Origin: Dipteronia dyeriana
Taxonomy: Eukaryota; Streptophyta; Magnoliopsida; Sapindales; Sapindaceae
Length of the DNA stretch: 64,000 nt
Direction: 5' to 3'
NCBI GenBank assembly: GCA_032871835.1
Contig: CM065299.1
Location: 46,264,706 to 46,328,705, forward strand
Shown one piece after another: positions 1 through 11,734 of the stretch (its first letter is position 1; each line of letters opens with the position of its first letter). The notes beneath the pieces were generated by a model. The model worked only from the letters and a program-made list of their open reading frames with translations, was not told where the DNA came from and did no database searches. The position numbers and the translations under genes are program-made.

Positions 1-182
1 GCAAAAGAAAACTATTAAAACTAGCTAGATAATTAGGATTAGCCAACCAATTAGCACATTTCCCCAGCAGCGCCACCATTTTTGACACGTATCTGTCTTA
101 AAATCAATATCAAAACAAAATTTATAAAAATACAACTTGTGCACTCAAATATATTAAAATAAGTAAAATGGTAATTTGAGTG
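1..182. other. Unassigned flank
   Basis: AT-rich sequence before the first LTR terminus. I see no reading frame or repeat that I recognise. The five bases touching the LTR (178-182, GAGTG) would be the left target-site copy of element G, but the matching right flank is not recognisable because the other LTR of G is truncated. Confidence 0.5.
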
Positions 183-2476
183 TGTAGGGAAAAATCGATT
201 CAAAACGAGGCAGAAGCGTAAAATTTGGGATTTGTATATTTTAAAAATTTTCCCTTTAAAAGGAAAGATCCTTAACCTAGATTAATTAACGTATACTAAA
301 AGAATCGTACCTTTTTCTCATGATGATTGAACTAGAGTCTAATTGAATTCTTAAGAGCTTCCAATCCAATCGCGAACATGAATCACCTAGGAGTGTGGGC
401 TCCCATTCTTTGAATTGTATACCTGAGGATGAAAACAAACAAAATCTTTTTCTTTGTTAGTAACAATAATCCTCCAAGGGAAAAAACAAAGAACATTAGG
501 TCACTTGTGAATCATCAATCAATTTGATTGAAACTCACATGAACCTTGATTCAATGTTGTACAAAAATCCTTTTGATGTAATGGCTATTAGTGCACAATC
601 GAAAACAAAGCGTGATTTCTTCCTTTTCCTCTTTGCCGAATTTTCACACACCAAATCTGTGAGTTGGCCGAATTTTGTTTAGGGCAAAAACTAAAATTTT
701 TCTCTCATAAAATTCTCTCTAGGCCGAAATCTTTCTCGAAGAAAAACTAGGGACTGGCCAAATTTTAAAGCCATATATATAGGAGACTAAATCCTCCCGT
801 AAAGAGGATTTACTTGGTTGACAAGAATCTTCTCTAAAGGAGGATTTACTTTGTGACCAAGAATCCTTACTCAAAGATTTCTTTTTAGTACCAAGACTCC
901 TAATCCAATTCAATAGTGTATTTATTCAATAACCAATTATTGAATATACATAAAATTGTGACTATCAAAACTTCCTAATTTGACCAATTGTCAATTTAGT
1001 GTTTTAATAGATATCAAATACTTGCTTATTTGACTAGATAAACAAATTTATTTTATTTTTCTACATATCAAATATAGTATTTGATACTTATCATATTACC
1101 AACAATAATATGACACTTGGAGACCTTCTCCAACTAGGAAAATGATTTTGACTTTTAATTAAACGATTAATTAATTAATGAATAAATTATTTTCCATTGA
1201 ATTAAATAATAAAAAAAGCAGTATAATAAGCTATTATATATAGCCTTGGCGCCCAAGTCCATACATGGCCCTATATATTGTTTTTCCTATTTATTAAATC
1301 CATTAAACCTCAATAAAATGTCCACATGTGAACTAGACCCATTCTTACTAAAAGAAACAAGTACACAAGCCTTAATACAATTCCAGATGGACCCATAATT
1401 GGTCCAGTATAATATATCAAGTGATCCATGTAAGTTTGTGTGAATTGGGGATCTTGGCGGGCTATCAAAATTTAAGCTTCAATAGACATAACCTAATCAC
1501 AATCAACAAATGATTCATTTAGGTCCGATATATTAATTGTACTTCATTCCACGAAAAAAATAAAATTAAACTCAGAAATAGAGATAGAATAAGTTAATGT
1601 TCCTTATTTGTACCCTAAACAACCTAAAAGGAGATAGTGTATCCTCATGAAGAATACAAGTAATCGCCAAAAGCTTATCGACCACCTATAGCTCTCCTAG
1701 TTACCATATTTACTCATATGACCACATTTTGAACTTGGATATTTTGACTTGTCCAGAAGTCATATTGAATTGACACTATTGAAAACTTAACGTTAAGATT
1801 TAATATCCAATACCTCAAAACATCCATATGACGATATTCTACTCTCGTTTAATAAATGGAGCCACGATGTTCATATCCATAAATGAAGTCCTCTATCGAT
1901 TAACAAATGAATACAACCAAACTATCGATGATAGACTATAATATATAATCGTACTCATTGATAACTCAAATAATAACACTTATAACAATAAGTTCATCAT
2001 TTATCTCAGGATTGAGATAGACTCTCTGATTGTCTTCAAGTGAGAACTTTTATACATTAACGGTTCTGGATAAAGTATCTCACTGTGATCCTATTCAGTG
2101 CACCAAATGCACTAGATTCTTTTGCCCAAAGACACCAAACTTTGATGATTTTAGATTGATCATAACACATTTGATCCCACTCAAATACTAGCAAGAGAAT
2201 CTATAACTTTGACCAGATAAAGATGCCCAACCTTTATCTTGAGTTATGAATATTATTCAAGACTAACTAAAGAATTGTGTCTACCCCATACATATCCATA
2301 TGCACGAACAACTCTTCTTTCTCTTAGTCTTTTGGCCTTATGATTATTTACTTTTGACAAATACAATAATTAAACTATAAATCCTACAAGATTTTTTAAA
2401 CAAGAAATCACTTTATGAATACGAAAAGATTGTCAAATACATTATTATACTATTACTATTAAGCATAAACCTAACA
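183..2476 (-). repeat. 3' LTR of element G (family X)
   Basis: The + strand begins TGTAGGG and ends CCTAACA, the reverse complement of the TGTTGGG...CCTACA LTR seen forward elsewhere. It is 2294 bp long. On the minus strand a TATA run lies at about 773-781. Just upstream of it are two copies of a 36 bp repeat with GGATTTAC starts at 806 and 842. It belongs to the long subtype, with the extra block at about 915-1035. It abuts a polypurine tract on its right. Confidence 0.92.
773..781 (-). promoter_or_regulatory. Putative TATA box of family X LTR
   Basis: A TATATATAT run on the minus strand lies immediately downstream (in element orientation) of the 36 bp U3 repeats. The same arrangement is visible at 10404-10414 in the forward solo LTR. 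Its position fits a Pol II core promoter marking the end of U3; no transcript evidence is available. Confidence 0.5.
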
Positions 2477-2490
2477 ATCACCCACTCGCT
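2477..2490 (-). other. Polypurine tract of element G
   Basis: Read on the minus strand this is AGCGAGTGGGTGAT, directly before the LTR start TGTTAGG. It corresponds to AAAGTGGGAGAT in element A and primes plus-strand DNA synthesis in LTR elements. Confidence 0.75.
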
Positions 2491-4063
2491 TTATAGCAAA
2501 TGTGTCGTTTCTCTTATCCCCATATTCTCCATATTGCTATTGAATATGGATAGTTTGACTTTCCCATCAAAACTCTTTTGTGGAAGAGCCATTGTGAATG
2601 GATCTGCTATATTTTCTGCTAACGCGATATTGGTTATCGTCACGTCTCCCCTATGCACAATTTCCCTAAAAAGGTGATACTTTCTTTCAATGTGTTTTCC
2701 TCTTTTATGACTTCTTGGTTCTCTCGAATTAGCCACTGCTCAACTATTGTCACAATAGATAGTGATTTGCTTATTTATGTCAGGAACCACTTCCAGGTCA
2801 ATCAAGAATTTAAAGAGCCAGAAAACCTCTTTAGCAGCTTCACATGCAACAACATACTCATCTTTCATGGTGGAATCAGCAGTACAAGATAGCTTGATAC
2901 TCCTCTATATGATTGTCCCTCTTCCAAGTGAAAACACATATCTCGATGTTGCTCTTCTACAGTGAAAATCTGATTGGAAATCGAAATCTACTTATCCAAT
3001 GGAAATTAAATCCTCTTCAGAGTATACAAGTATATAATCTCTTGTTCTTCTGAAATGCTTGAAAATATGCTTGACTGTCGTCCAGTGATCAGGACTAGGT
3101 TTTAATTGAAACCTGCTAACTATGTCAACAACAAAACAAATATCTAGTCTAGTGCAGAGCAATGAATACATGAGAATCCCAACTGCTGATGAATTGCTCT
3201 TCATGCTCATTCTTAGGAACTTTATCCATAGAAATTTTGATTCCATGTCTGAAAGGTAACATACCTTTCTTTGAATCTTGCATGGAAAATCTGGACAAGA
3301 TTTTATCTATGTATGAAGCTTGAGATAATGCAATCGTTCTATTCATTCTATCCCTTATGACTTGGATATCAATAATATAAATTGCTTCTCCTAAGTCCTT
3401 CATATCAAATTATTTTGCTAACCGTTATATTACTAATGTCAATACACCTACATCAATTCTGATGAGTAGTATATCATCAACGTAAAGAACTAGGTAAACA
3501 AACTTACCTTTAATCCTTTTGTGTACACAGGGTTCGTCAAGGTTTTGAATAAATCCAAAACCTTTTTAAAGCTTTTTGAAACCTTATGTTCTAGGATCTA
3601 GATGCTTGCTTCAATCCATATATGGATCCTTGCAACTTGCATACCATTTCTTCTTGGCCTTTTTCAATGAATCCTTCTAGTTGCATCATATAGATGCTTT
3701 CGTCAAGACTTCCACTAAGTAAAGATGTCTTGACATTCATTTGCCAAATCTCCAGGTCTAGAGATGCCGCAATGGATAAGATTATCCTAGTGGATTTTAA
3801 CATGGCTATAGGAGAAAAGGTTTCCACATAATCGATACATTCCTTCTTTGTGTAACCTTAGGTACCAATCTAGCTTTAAAGGTTTTCACATTTTCATCCA
3901 TTCCTCTATTTCTCCTGTATACCCACTTATCGCCAATGGGTTTTATCCCTTTGATCAAGTCCACAAGAGTCTAGACTTTATTTTTGAACATATATTTAAT
4001 TTCAGATTGCATTGCCTTTTGCCATTGGCGACAATCAACATTGTTCATGAGATTCTCAATTGA
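2491..4063 (-). pseudogene. Element G pol, RT and RNase H part (broken)
   Basis: The C-terminal frame at 2491-2736 reads NSREPRSHKRGKHIERKYHL, a conserved end block of plant Copia RNase H, followed by a variant of the ADPFTKAL motif. Between about 2740 and 2990 the RNase H core survives only as fragments with stops. RT pieces lie at 2992-3246, 3149-3403 and 3591-3827 in shifting frames. The catalytic YVDD is still encoded at 3473-3484, and blocks such as the SLDESIYMMQ stretch and YGLKQAS are recognisable. Several frameshifts and stops mean no functional polymerase can be made. The reading order continues rightwards into integrase. Confidence 0.88.
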
Positions 4064-4229
4064 TTCTCCTATATCGATGTATCACTCGAGTTGTCTACTA
4101 ATCCTCCCATTATGACAAAGAATGGTAGGTTGTTGATCTTATGTTGGTATGGAACTTACAATTGGGCTAGGTTGTAAAACCTCTTATGGAAATGTATCTC
4201 ATGAAAGCTCATTCAGGACAATTCTACTT

Positions 4230-5315
4230 TTAGGCATAAAACTATTCATACAGTCTTGTTCAAGAAATTTAGCATTTATCGAAACAAATATTTTAAGATC
4301 TGAAGGACTATAGAAATAATATCCTTTAGTTCCTCTTGGATACCCTACAAATAAACATGTTTCTTAACAGGACTCCATCTTTTATGTCTTTCCTTTTAAC
4401 ATGTGCGAATGACATCCAAATAACCTTAAGTGTTGTAAACTAAGTGTTAACCGGTCCACAACTCATGCGGTGTTTTAGAAACCGAATTAGATGGTACATC
4501 GTTTATAATGTACATATCAGTTTGTAAAGCATAACCCCAAAAAGAATTAGGAAGCGTTGAATAACTCAACATAGACCTAACCATGTCCAAAAGAGTTATA
4601 TTTCTTCTTTCTGCCACCCTATTTTGTTGAGGTGTACCTGGAGTAGAAAACTGAGAAATTATCCCATGATCGATAAGATATTTCTGAAACTCACCATAGG
4701 TATTCTCCACCACTATCTGACCTCAAGATTTTTATGTGTTTCGCAAGCTGATTTCAACGTCAACTTTAAATGCTTTGAACATGTCAAAAGCATTCGACTT
4801 ATGTCTCATGAGATAAACATAGCCAAATTTCTAGTAATCATTCGTGAAAGTGATGAAGTACTCATATCCATCTCTAGCTTGAATGCTTATAAGACCACAA
4901 ACATCAATGTGTATCAATCATAAACATTCAGTTGCTCTTGTGCCTTTCGTCATGAACCACCTTTTGGTCATCTAACTATCCAAAAATGATTCACAAGTTG
5001 GTAGATCACCGACTTTTAAGTCACTTAAAGGTCCATCACTAACCAATATTTTGAGAGATATTGTTATGCAAATAGATTAAACCATTTTCTAGTTGTACCT
5101 TTGCAAAAAAAATTGTCATTCCGACTAATAATAAAAGCTTTATTAAAAATAACCAAATATCTAAATTTATTTAACCAAGAAATTGAAATTAAATTCCTCT
5201 TGAATTGAGGTACATAATAAACATCTATTAAATCTAAATGCATATAAGAATCTAAATTAATTCTAATATCTCCCACTGCACTGGCAGACACCAATGCTCC
5301 GTTGCCTAAACGCAA
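4230..5315 (-). pseudogene. Element G integrase and GAG-pre-integrase region (broken)
   Basis: The frame at 4447-4713 carries the integrase core with PGTPQQN and VAERRN, so the catalytic glutamate is present. Just upstream at about 4710-4725 the second acidic motif reads RSDSGGEY instead of the family's RSDRGGEY. The HHCC-type region (about 4960-5060) is degraded. The frame at 5064-5315 holds the conserved stretch between protease and integrase (RLGNGALVSASAVGDI, then YYVPQFKRNLIS). Several stops and shifts separate these pieces. Confidence 0.85.
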
Positions 5316-5379
5316 GTTGAATTCATTCTCATTCAGTCTCTTCCTTTCCCGGAACCCCTTTTAGTTAGGCCCAAGTTGC

Positions 5380-5998
5380 TTTTTCATCTGTTATTTCTTG
5401 ACCTTATTACGGGTCTTAACAGTAGTTACTTTACTAACTGTAGGAATCTCTTAACCCTTACCTTTCACAAGGATTTTCTTTTGAACATCTTGCATCAGGC
5501 CATGCAAGGTGTATTCCTTATTGTTCAAGGTATAGTCCAACTTGATCTGATCAAAGGAATCTGACATTGAGTTGACAATCATGTCAATTTAAGCTTCACC
5601 ATTTATCTCAGCACCGTTGAGTTCAACAATGTTGATATGAGCTATGACTTTCATTATGTGATTGTTCACATCATGTTCAGGTTTCGTGCCAAACATCTCT
5701 TCTAGAGACATCATTATATCGACAACAGTCTCCATTCCTTCATGTTGTTATCGCAACACGTCATAGATGGTAGCCATAATGTAACATTTGGCCATCTCAT
5801 CTGAAGCCTTCCACTGCTGATACTTATATCTTTGCTGCACAGTAGATTCATTAGTAGGAGTTGGTGGTTTAGGAGTAAAGAGAACGAACTTATGTTTTTC
5901 AGCTTGCAACAACAACCCAATTTTCCTTTTCAGTGTGACATAATTATCATCAGTTAAAGTATTATCTTTTAGGATGTTGATAAGGGAGGGGGTCATGA
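5380..5998 (-). pseudogene. Element G gag (broken)
   Basis: The start codon of the family gag is the ATG at 5996-5998 on the minus strand (MTPSLINILKDNTLTDD); the open frame continues upstream to 6119 but only the internal Met is conserved in element F. The protein continues with NYVTLKRKIGLLLQAEKHKF and hits a stop after CYIMATIYDVLR at about 5748. The remainder to about 5380 is readable only in pieces. The zinc knuckle is not preserved. Gag forms the nucleocapsid-like particle in which reverse transcription takes place. Confidence 0.82.
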
Positions 5999-7118
5999 TA
6001 TCTTTATAATAACAAAAAATATATAAGTAAACAATCATGATACAGTAATTTCGAATCGTAAAATTTAACGGTGATCCAACAACTATAAATGTCACGCCTC
6101 TTTTGCGAGTTCGCACCATCTACTAGTTGGACTAGGTCCCACATAATTGTAAACAGAACAACCAGCATTTTAAATTTTACCCTTGCTATTTTATGAACAA
6201 GAACTCTTGGGAGGATATTATGAAAATCACATTGAGTATGTTACCAAGTTATCGACCTTCAATATAATCCCTCACGAATATCCCTCATTTGGGAGTACAT
6301 ATCGTTTGGGTCAATTGTCTAGTCTATCCTTGTAAGGAAGTATCTTGCTAAATTCCATTCATGAATACCCATTGGGTATTATTACAAGAAACATAAAGCT
6401 TAACTAAACTTGGAGGTCGTGGATGTTCTGAAACTCCTTCTCCCACTCAATTGTTTAATGTGTGTGATCGAATTCCATAAAATGATTTACCAAGTTATCT
6501 AGATGCCAATTAGATACCTAAACCATTCAATGCATGTTCATACCAAAAGAGATATGTGAGTGGCATTCCTATTCTATATGACATGCTATCAAACAATGAC
6601 AAACATTGCAATATTTACCAAAATATAAATAGCTACAACTTTGATCCATCCTAGAAAAGCAAGTAAATTACAATTTTTGGAATACAAAAACTTCTTTCTT
6701 GATGAACAAGTCTTCACGCTGCCATCGTCATTTCGCACACCCTTTGGCTACCTCCCATGGGCGTGCACACCCCTTGGCTCCATAAAGGGATACCGTGCAT
6801 AACCCATACCACAACAATCATGGTTGCGTGCTTATTCGCATGCATGATTGTTGCTATGACACGAATGGTACCAAACTTGTTCTGATTGCTTCCAATTCTT
6901 CAAATCTTTGAATCTTCGATACTTGAATAAATTACAACAGCGTTTTAAACAATTAATTATTGTAGTCTTTTTTATTACAACAATAATTTTTTTAAAAATT
7001 AGCAACTACCAAGATGGAAATTATGGCAATGATAGGCCACCCTTCTTGTTACAATCCCAAAACAAAAATACATTGAAATTCTAGGATCAAAATTGAGCAA
7101 TAACAAATCATACTATAA

Positions 7119-7161
<43 letters not shown>

Positions 7162-7284
7162 ATACATTCCAATCTAAATATATATGTAAATACCTAGAGT
7201 GTCATCTCTTTCTAAAACATGCATATTTACAAGAAAAAGAAATAGATTCACGTATATATACATCAATTAATCAAGGGTACAACC
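5999..7284 (-). other. Untranslated leader of element G
   Basis: About 1.3 kb between PBS and gag with no conserved ORF; the same segment occurs at 17108-18344 in A and 62363-63508 in F. It contains a GC-richer islet at about 6720-6890 and an (AT)n tract at 7122-7160. Long leaders of this size are typical of Angela/BARE-like Copia elements. Confidence 0.75.
7122..7160. repeat. (AT)n microsatellite in leader
   Basis: Thirty-nine bases of uninterrupted alternating A and T inside the leader of G. The equivalent position in A (17232-17256) also carries an AT run, so the tract is ancestral to the family and varies in length. Confidence 0.9.
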
Positions 7285-7298
7285 TGGATCTGATACCA
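7285..7298 (-). other. Primer binding site of element G
   Basis: On the minus strand TGGTATCAGATCCA lies two bases inside the 5' LTR, matching the usual plant Copia PBS (TGGTATCAGAGC) complementary to the 3' end of initiator methionine tRNA. It fixes the orientation of G. Confidence 0.85.
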
Positions 7299-7300
7299 AT

Positions 7301-8777
7301 TGTAGGGAAAAATTGATTTAAAACGTGGCGGAAGCGTAAAATTAAGGTTTGGTATATTTAAAAAAAAATCCCTTTAAAAGGAAAGAACCTTAACACTATA
7401 TTAATTGACATACATTAAAAGTATCTTACCTTTTTCTCGTGACTATTTGAACTAGCGTCGAATTGAATCCGTAAGATCTTCCAATCCAATCATGAACGTG
7501 AATCACCTAGGGGTGTGGGCTCCCTTTCATTGAATTGTATACCTAAGGATGGAAACAAACAAAATCTTTTTATTTGTTAATCACAGTAATATTCCTAGAG
7601 AAAAAACAAAGAACGTTAAGTCAATTATGAATTATCAATCAATTTAATTGAAACTCGGGTGAACCTTGATTCGATGTTATACTCAAAATCTTTTGATGTA
7701 AAGGCTACTAGTACACTATCGAAACAGAAGGTTCTTTCTTCCTTTTCCTCTTTGTCGAATTTTCACGCATCAAATTGATGAGTTGGCCGAATTTTGTTTA
7801 TAACGAAAACTAAATTTTTTCTCTCTCAAAATTCTCTCTCTAGGCTGAAATATTTCTCTAAGAAAAACTAGGGCATGGCTGAATTTTAAAGCCATATATA
7901 TATGAGACTAATTACTCTCCTGAAGAGGATTTACTTGGTGGGCAAGAATATTCCCTCTAGGAGGATTTACTTGGTGGGCAAGAATCTTTCCGCTTGGCGG
8001 ATTTACTTGGTGACCAAGAATCCTTACTCAAAGAAGATTTATTTTCAACACCAAGACTCCTAATATAATGAAATAGTGTATTTATTCAATAACGAATTAT
8101 TGAATATAAACTAAACTTTGACTATATCAAAACTTCCTAATTTGACCAATTGTCAATTTAGTAATTTAATATAAATCAAATACTTCCTAATTCAACTAGA
8201 TAAATAAATTCCTTTTATTTATCTTCTTATCAAATATAGTATTGATACTTATCATATTACCAACAATAGTATGAGACTTGGAGACCTTCTCCGACTAGGA
8301 AAAAGATTTTGACTTTTAATTAAAGGATTAATTAATTAATTAATTTTCATTTAATTAAATAATAAAATAAAAAGCAGTATAATAAACTATTATATATAGC
8401 CTTGCCGCCCAAGTCCATACATTGGCTTATATATTGTTTTTCCTATTTATTAAATCCATTGGACCTCAATAAAAGGTTCACATGTGTACTAGACCCATTC
8501 TTAATAAAAGATACAAGTCCACATGACTTAATACAATTTTAGATGGACACAAAAATTGGTCCAGAAGAATATATAAAGTGATCCATGCAAGTTCATGTGA
8601 ATTGGGGATCTTGGCAGGCTATCTAAATTTAAGCTCCAATAGACATAACCTAATCACAATCAACACATGATTCACGTAGGCCCGATCTATTAATTTCAGT
8701 TCATTCCACTAAAGAACTAAATTGGAAGTCTAAAATAAAGTTAGAATGAGTTAATATTCCTTATTCGTACCTTATAC
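7301..8777 (-). repeat. 5' LTR of element G, outer part (family X)
   Basis: Inverted LTR beginning TGTAGGG next to the PBS. It is interrupted at 8777 by the forward solo LTR and resumes at 11001. It is the long subtype and carries three, not two, copies of the 36 bp U3 repeat, with GGATTTAC starts at 7927, 7963 and 7999. Confidence 0.9.
7927..8034 (-). repeat. 36 bp U3 tandem repeat, three copies
   Basis: GGATTTACTTGGTG recurs with an exact 36 bp period at 7927, 7963 and 7999, followed each time by a CAAGAAT motif. The 3' LTR of the same element has two copies (806, 842), as does the solo LTR (forward, GTAAATCC at 10337 and 10373). The repeats lie directly upstream of the TATA run, a typical enhancer position in Copia LTRs. 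Confidence 0.88.
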
Positions 8778-10995
8778 TGTTGGGATTATGCTCGATAGCA
8801 AGAGTATAATAATGTATTTGACAATCTTTTTATATTAATAACGTGATTTCTAGTTTAACAAACCTTATAGCATTTATAGTTTAATTATTATAATTGTCAA
8901 AAGTAAATAATCATACGGTCAAAAGACTATGAGAAAAGAAGAATTGTTCATACATCTAGATATGTATGAGGTATACACAATTCTTTAGTTAGTCTTGAAT
9001 AATATTCACAACTTAAGATGAAAGGTTGGGCGCCTTTATCTTGTCAAAGTTGTAGATTCTTTTGCTAGCATTTGAGTGGGATCAAATGTGTTATGATGAG
9101 TCTAAAATCATCAAAGTGTGGTGTCTTTGGGCAAAATAATCTAGTGCCCTGGGTGCATTGAATATGATCAAAATGAAATACTTTAACTAGAACCGTCAAT
9201 GGTAAAACTTTTCATTTGAAGACAATCAGAGAGTTTATCTCAAATCTGAGATAAATGATGGACTTATGGTTGCAAATGTTATCATTTGAGTTGTCAATGA
9301 GTACGATTATATAGCATAGTCTGTCCTCGATAGTTTGGTGGTATTCAACTTTTAATCGATAGAGGACTTCATTTATAGATATGGACATCGTGGCTCCATT
9401 TATTGAATGAGAGTAAAATACCATCATATGCATGTTTTGATGTATTGGATATTAAATCTTAACGTTAAGTTTTCAATAGTGTCTATTGAAACATAGCTTC
9501 TGGAAAAGTCAAAATATCCAAGTTCAAAATGTGGTCATATGAGTAAATATGGCAACTCGAAGAGCTATAGGCGGTCTATGTGCTCTTGGCGATTACTGGT
9601 ATTCTTCACGACGATACACTTTCTCCAATAAGGTTGTCTAGGGTATGAATGAGTAACATCAACTTATTCTATCTTTATTTAAGAGTTCAATTTTAGTTCT
9701 TTAGTGGACTGAACTAAAATTAAATAGATCGGACCTAAGTGAATCATTTGTTGATTGTGATTGGGTTGTGTCTATTGGAGCTTAAATCTAGATAGCCCGT
9801 CAAGATCCCCAATCCACACAAACTTTTATGGATCACTTGATATATTCTACTGGACCAATTTAGAGGTCCATCTAGAATTGTATTGTGGCATGTGGCATGT
9901 GGACTTGTTTCTTTTTGTAAGAATGGGTCTAGTTCACATGTGGACTTTTTATAAAGGTCAAATGAATTTAATAAAAAAATAATATTAATATTGGCCCATA
10001 TATATGGTTTGGGCGGCAAGGATATTTAGAATAGCTTAATTATATTATATTATTTTATTATTTAATTAAATGGAAAAAAATTAATTTGGTAATTAATTAA
10101 TTATTTAATTAAAAATCAAAATCTTTTTTTATTAGGAGTTGGTCTCCTAATATTATATCATTGTTGGTAGTATAATTAATATTAAAGACTATATTTGATA
10201 AGTAAATAAATAAAATGAATTATTTATCTAATCAAAGTAGGAAGGTCTTAATTTGGTTACAAGTACAATATTGAGTTGGATTAGGAGTCTTGGTGTAGGA
10301 TAGAATTCCTTTTAGAAACGAATTCTTAACCACCAAGTAAATCCACCTAAGGAAAGGATTCTTGCCCACCAAGTAAATCCTTCTTGGGAGAGGATTTGGT
10401 CTCCTATATATATACTTGTAAATTTCGACCAAGCATGAATTTTTGGTGTGAAAAGTTGTTTTTTATTTGTTTTTTATTGTTAAAAAAAAAAACTTCGTCC
10501 AACTCATCGTGTGAAGAATTCAGCCAAGCATAGAGAAAAGAGGGAGTGTTTTTGTTTTTCATAGTGCACTAGTATCCTTTGCATCAAAAGGGTTTTGTGT
10601 GTAACATCGAATCAAGGTTCACGCGAGTTCCAATCAAATTGATTTATAATTCACAAGTGACCGGACGTTTTTGGTTTTTTCTCTTGGAGGATTATTGTGA
10701 CTAACAAAGAAGAAGATTTTGTTTGTTTCCATCCTCAAGTAAACAATTTAAAAAAAGAGAGCCCACACTCCTAGGTGATTCACATTCGTGATTGGATTGG
10801 AAGATCTTGCGGATTCAATTCGACGCTAGTTCAATCGTCACGTAAAAAGAGGTACGATACTTTTTATATACATCAATTAATCTAGGGTTAAGATTCTTGT
10901 TATTTTAAATGGATTTTTTTTTATTTATACCGAAACCCTAATTTTAATAAATTTTCTCATGCTTCCGTTGCGTTTTGAACCATTTTTTCCCTACG
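8778..10995 (+). mobile_element. Solo LTR of Copia family X inserted into a family X LTR
   Basis: Starts TGTTGGG at 8778 and ends CCCTACG at 10995 (the usual final CA is mutated to CG). It is 2218 bp long and flanked by a perfect 5 bp target duplication TATAC (8773-8777 and 10996-11000). Removing it rejoins the inverted LTR of G exactly. No internal region is present, so it is a solo LTR left by LTR-LTR recombination. It lacks the extra segment of about 100 bp ('short' subtype). A TATA run lies at 10404-10414. Confidence 0.93.
10404..10414 (+). promoter_or_regulatory. Putative TATA box in solo LTR
   Basis: CTATATATATA, a few bases downstream of two 36 bp repeats whose GTAAATCC motifs start at 10337 and 10373. 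The position matches the TATA run in the other LTR copies. Confidence 0.5.
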
Positions 10996-11000
10996 TATAC

Positions 11001-11110
11001 AATCTTAATGGAGATAGCGTATCCTCAAGAAGAATACCAATAATCACCAAGAGCTCATAGACCGCTTATAGCTCTCCTAGTTATTATATTTACTCATATG
11101 ACCACATTTT
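11001..11110 (-). repeat. 5' LTR of element G, remainder (truncated)
   Basis: Continues the inverted LTR after the solo LTR, matching for example about 1622-1730. It stops abruptly after ACCACATTTT. The remaining roughly 750 bp to the LTR end are missing. Confidence 0.85.
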
Positions 11111-11278
11111 AGACTAGGTCCCAGCTAATTGTTAACACAACAACCAACGTTTTCAATTTTAGCCTTGCAGTTTTATTAACAAGAACTCTAGGGAGGATAT
11201 TAATAAAATCACGATGAGAGTGTTACAAGTTATTGACCTTCAATATATTACTTCACGAATATCCCTCATTTAGGTGTA
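11111..11278 (-). repeat. Inverted fragment of family X leader
   Basis: GACTAGGTCCCAGCTAATTG and the following sequence match the antisense leader seen at 62525-62690 and 6130-6290. A leader to the right of an inverted LTR is in the wrong order for an intact element, so this is a rearrangement product. The next sequence is gag in the opposite orientation. Confidence 0.8.
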
Positions 11279-11700
11279 GACTATATCTGGAAGAGATGTT
11301 TGCTATAAAGTCTAGTACAACTAAGAGAGAGACAATAACTATTTTCATCTATCATAGGATGAAGCTTGGACAGGATGTGAAAGATAACATGATAAAAGTC
11401 ATAGCTCATCTCAACATTACTGAACTTAATGGTGCTGAGATAGATGGCGAGACGTAAATTGACATGATTGTTAACTCACTGTCGGATTCCATTGATTAGT
11501 TCAAGTTGGACTACACCTTGAATAAAAAGGAATACACCTTGTAGGGCATGAAGCAAGACGTTTAAAGTGCCAAGAAATCCTTGTGAAAGGCAAGGGTTAA
11601 GAGATTCATACGGTTAGTAAAGTTTCTATTGTTAAGACCCGTAAGAAGGTAAAGAAACAACAGAAGAAAAAGCAACTTAGGCCTCACTAGATGGGGATTC
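11279..11700 (+). pseudogene. Element B gag fragment
   Basis: Forward family X gag beginning within the block equivalent to SLERMFAMK; everything before it is missing. The first frame (to 11457) includes HLNITELNGAEIDGET and ends at a TAA. Later pieces correspond to the segment before the zinc knuckle. It is non-functional. Confidence 0.82.
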
Positions 11701-11734
11701 TGGGAAAGGAAGAGACTGAATGAGAATGAATTCA

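Larger units (their letters stand above)
183..8777 (-). mobile_element. Element G: Copia family X retrotransposon, degenerate, minus strand
   Basis: Left to right, G contains an inverted LTR (its 3' LTR), a PPT, a pol pseudogene (RNaseH, RT, INT), gag, a long leader, an initiator-Met-type PBS and a second inverted LTR (its 5' LTR). The 5' LTR is broken by a solo LTR at 8778-10995, resumes at 11001 and stops near 11110. Domain order INT before RT marks it as Copia (Ty1). Both LTRs carry the same extra segment of about 100 bp ('long' subtype), so they can be a genuine pair. Every coding frame is interrupted, so the copy is non-autonomous. Confidence 0.9.

Noticed and set aside
9744..10019. 91-codon minus-strand ORF
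   Set aside because: It is inside the solo LTR and not conserved as an ORF in the other LTR copies.
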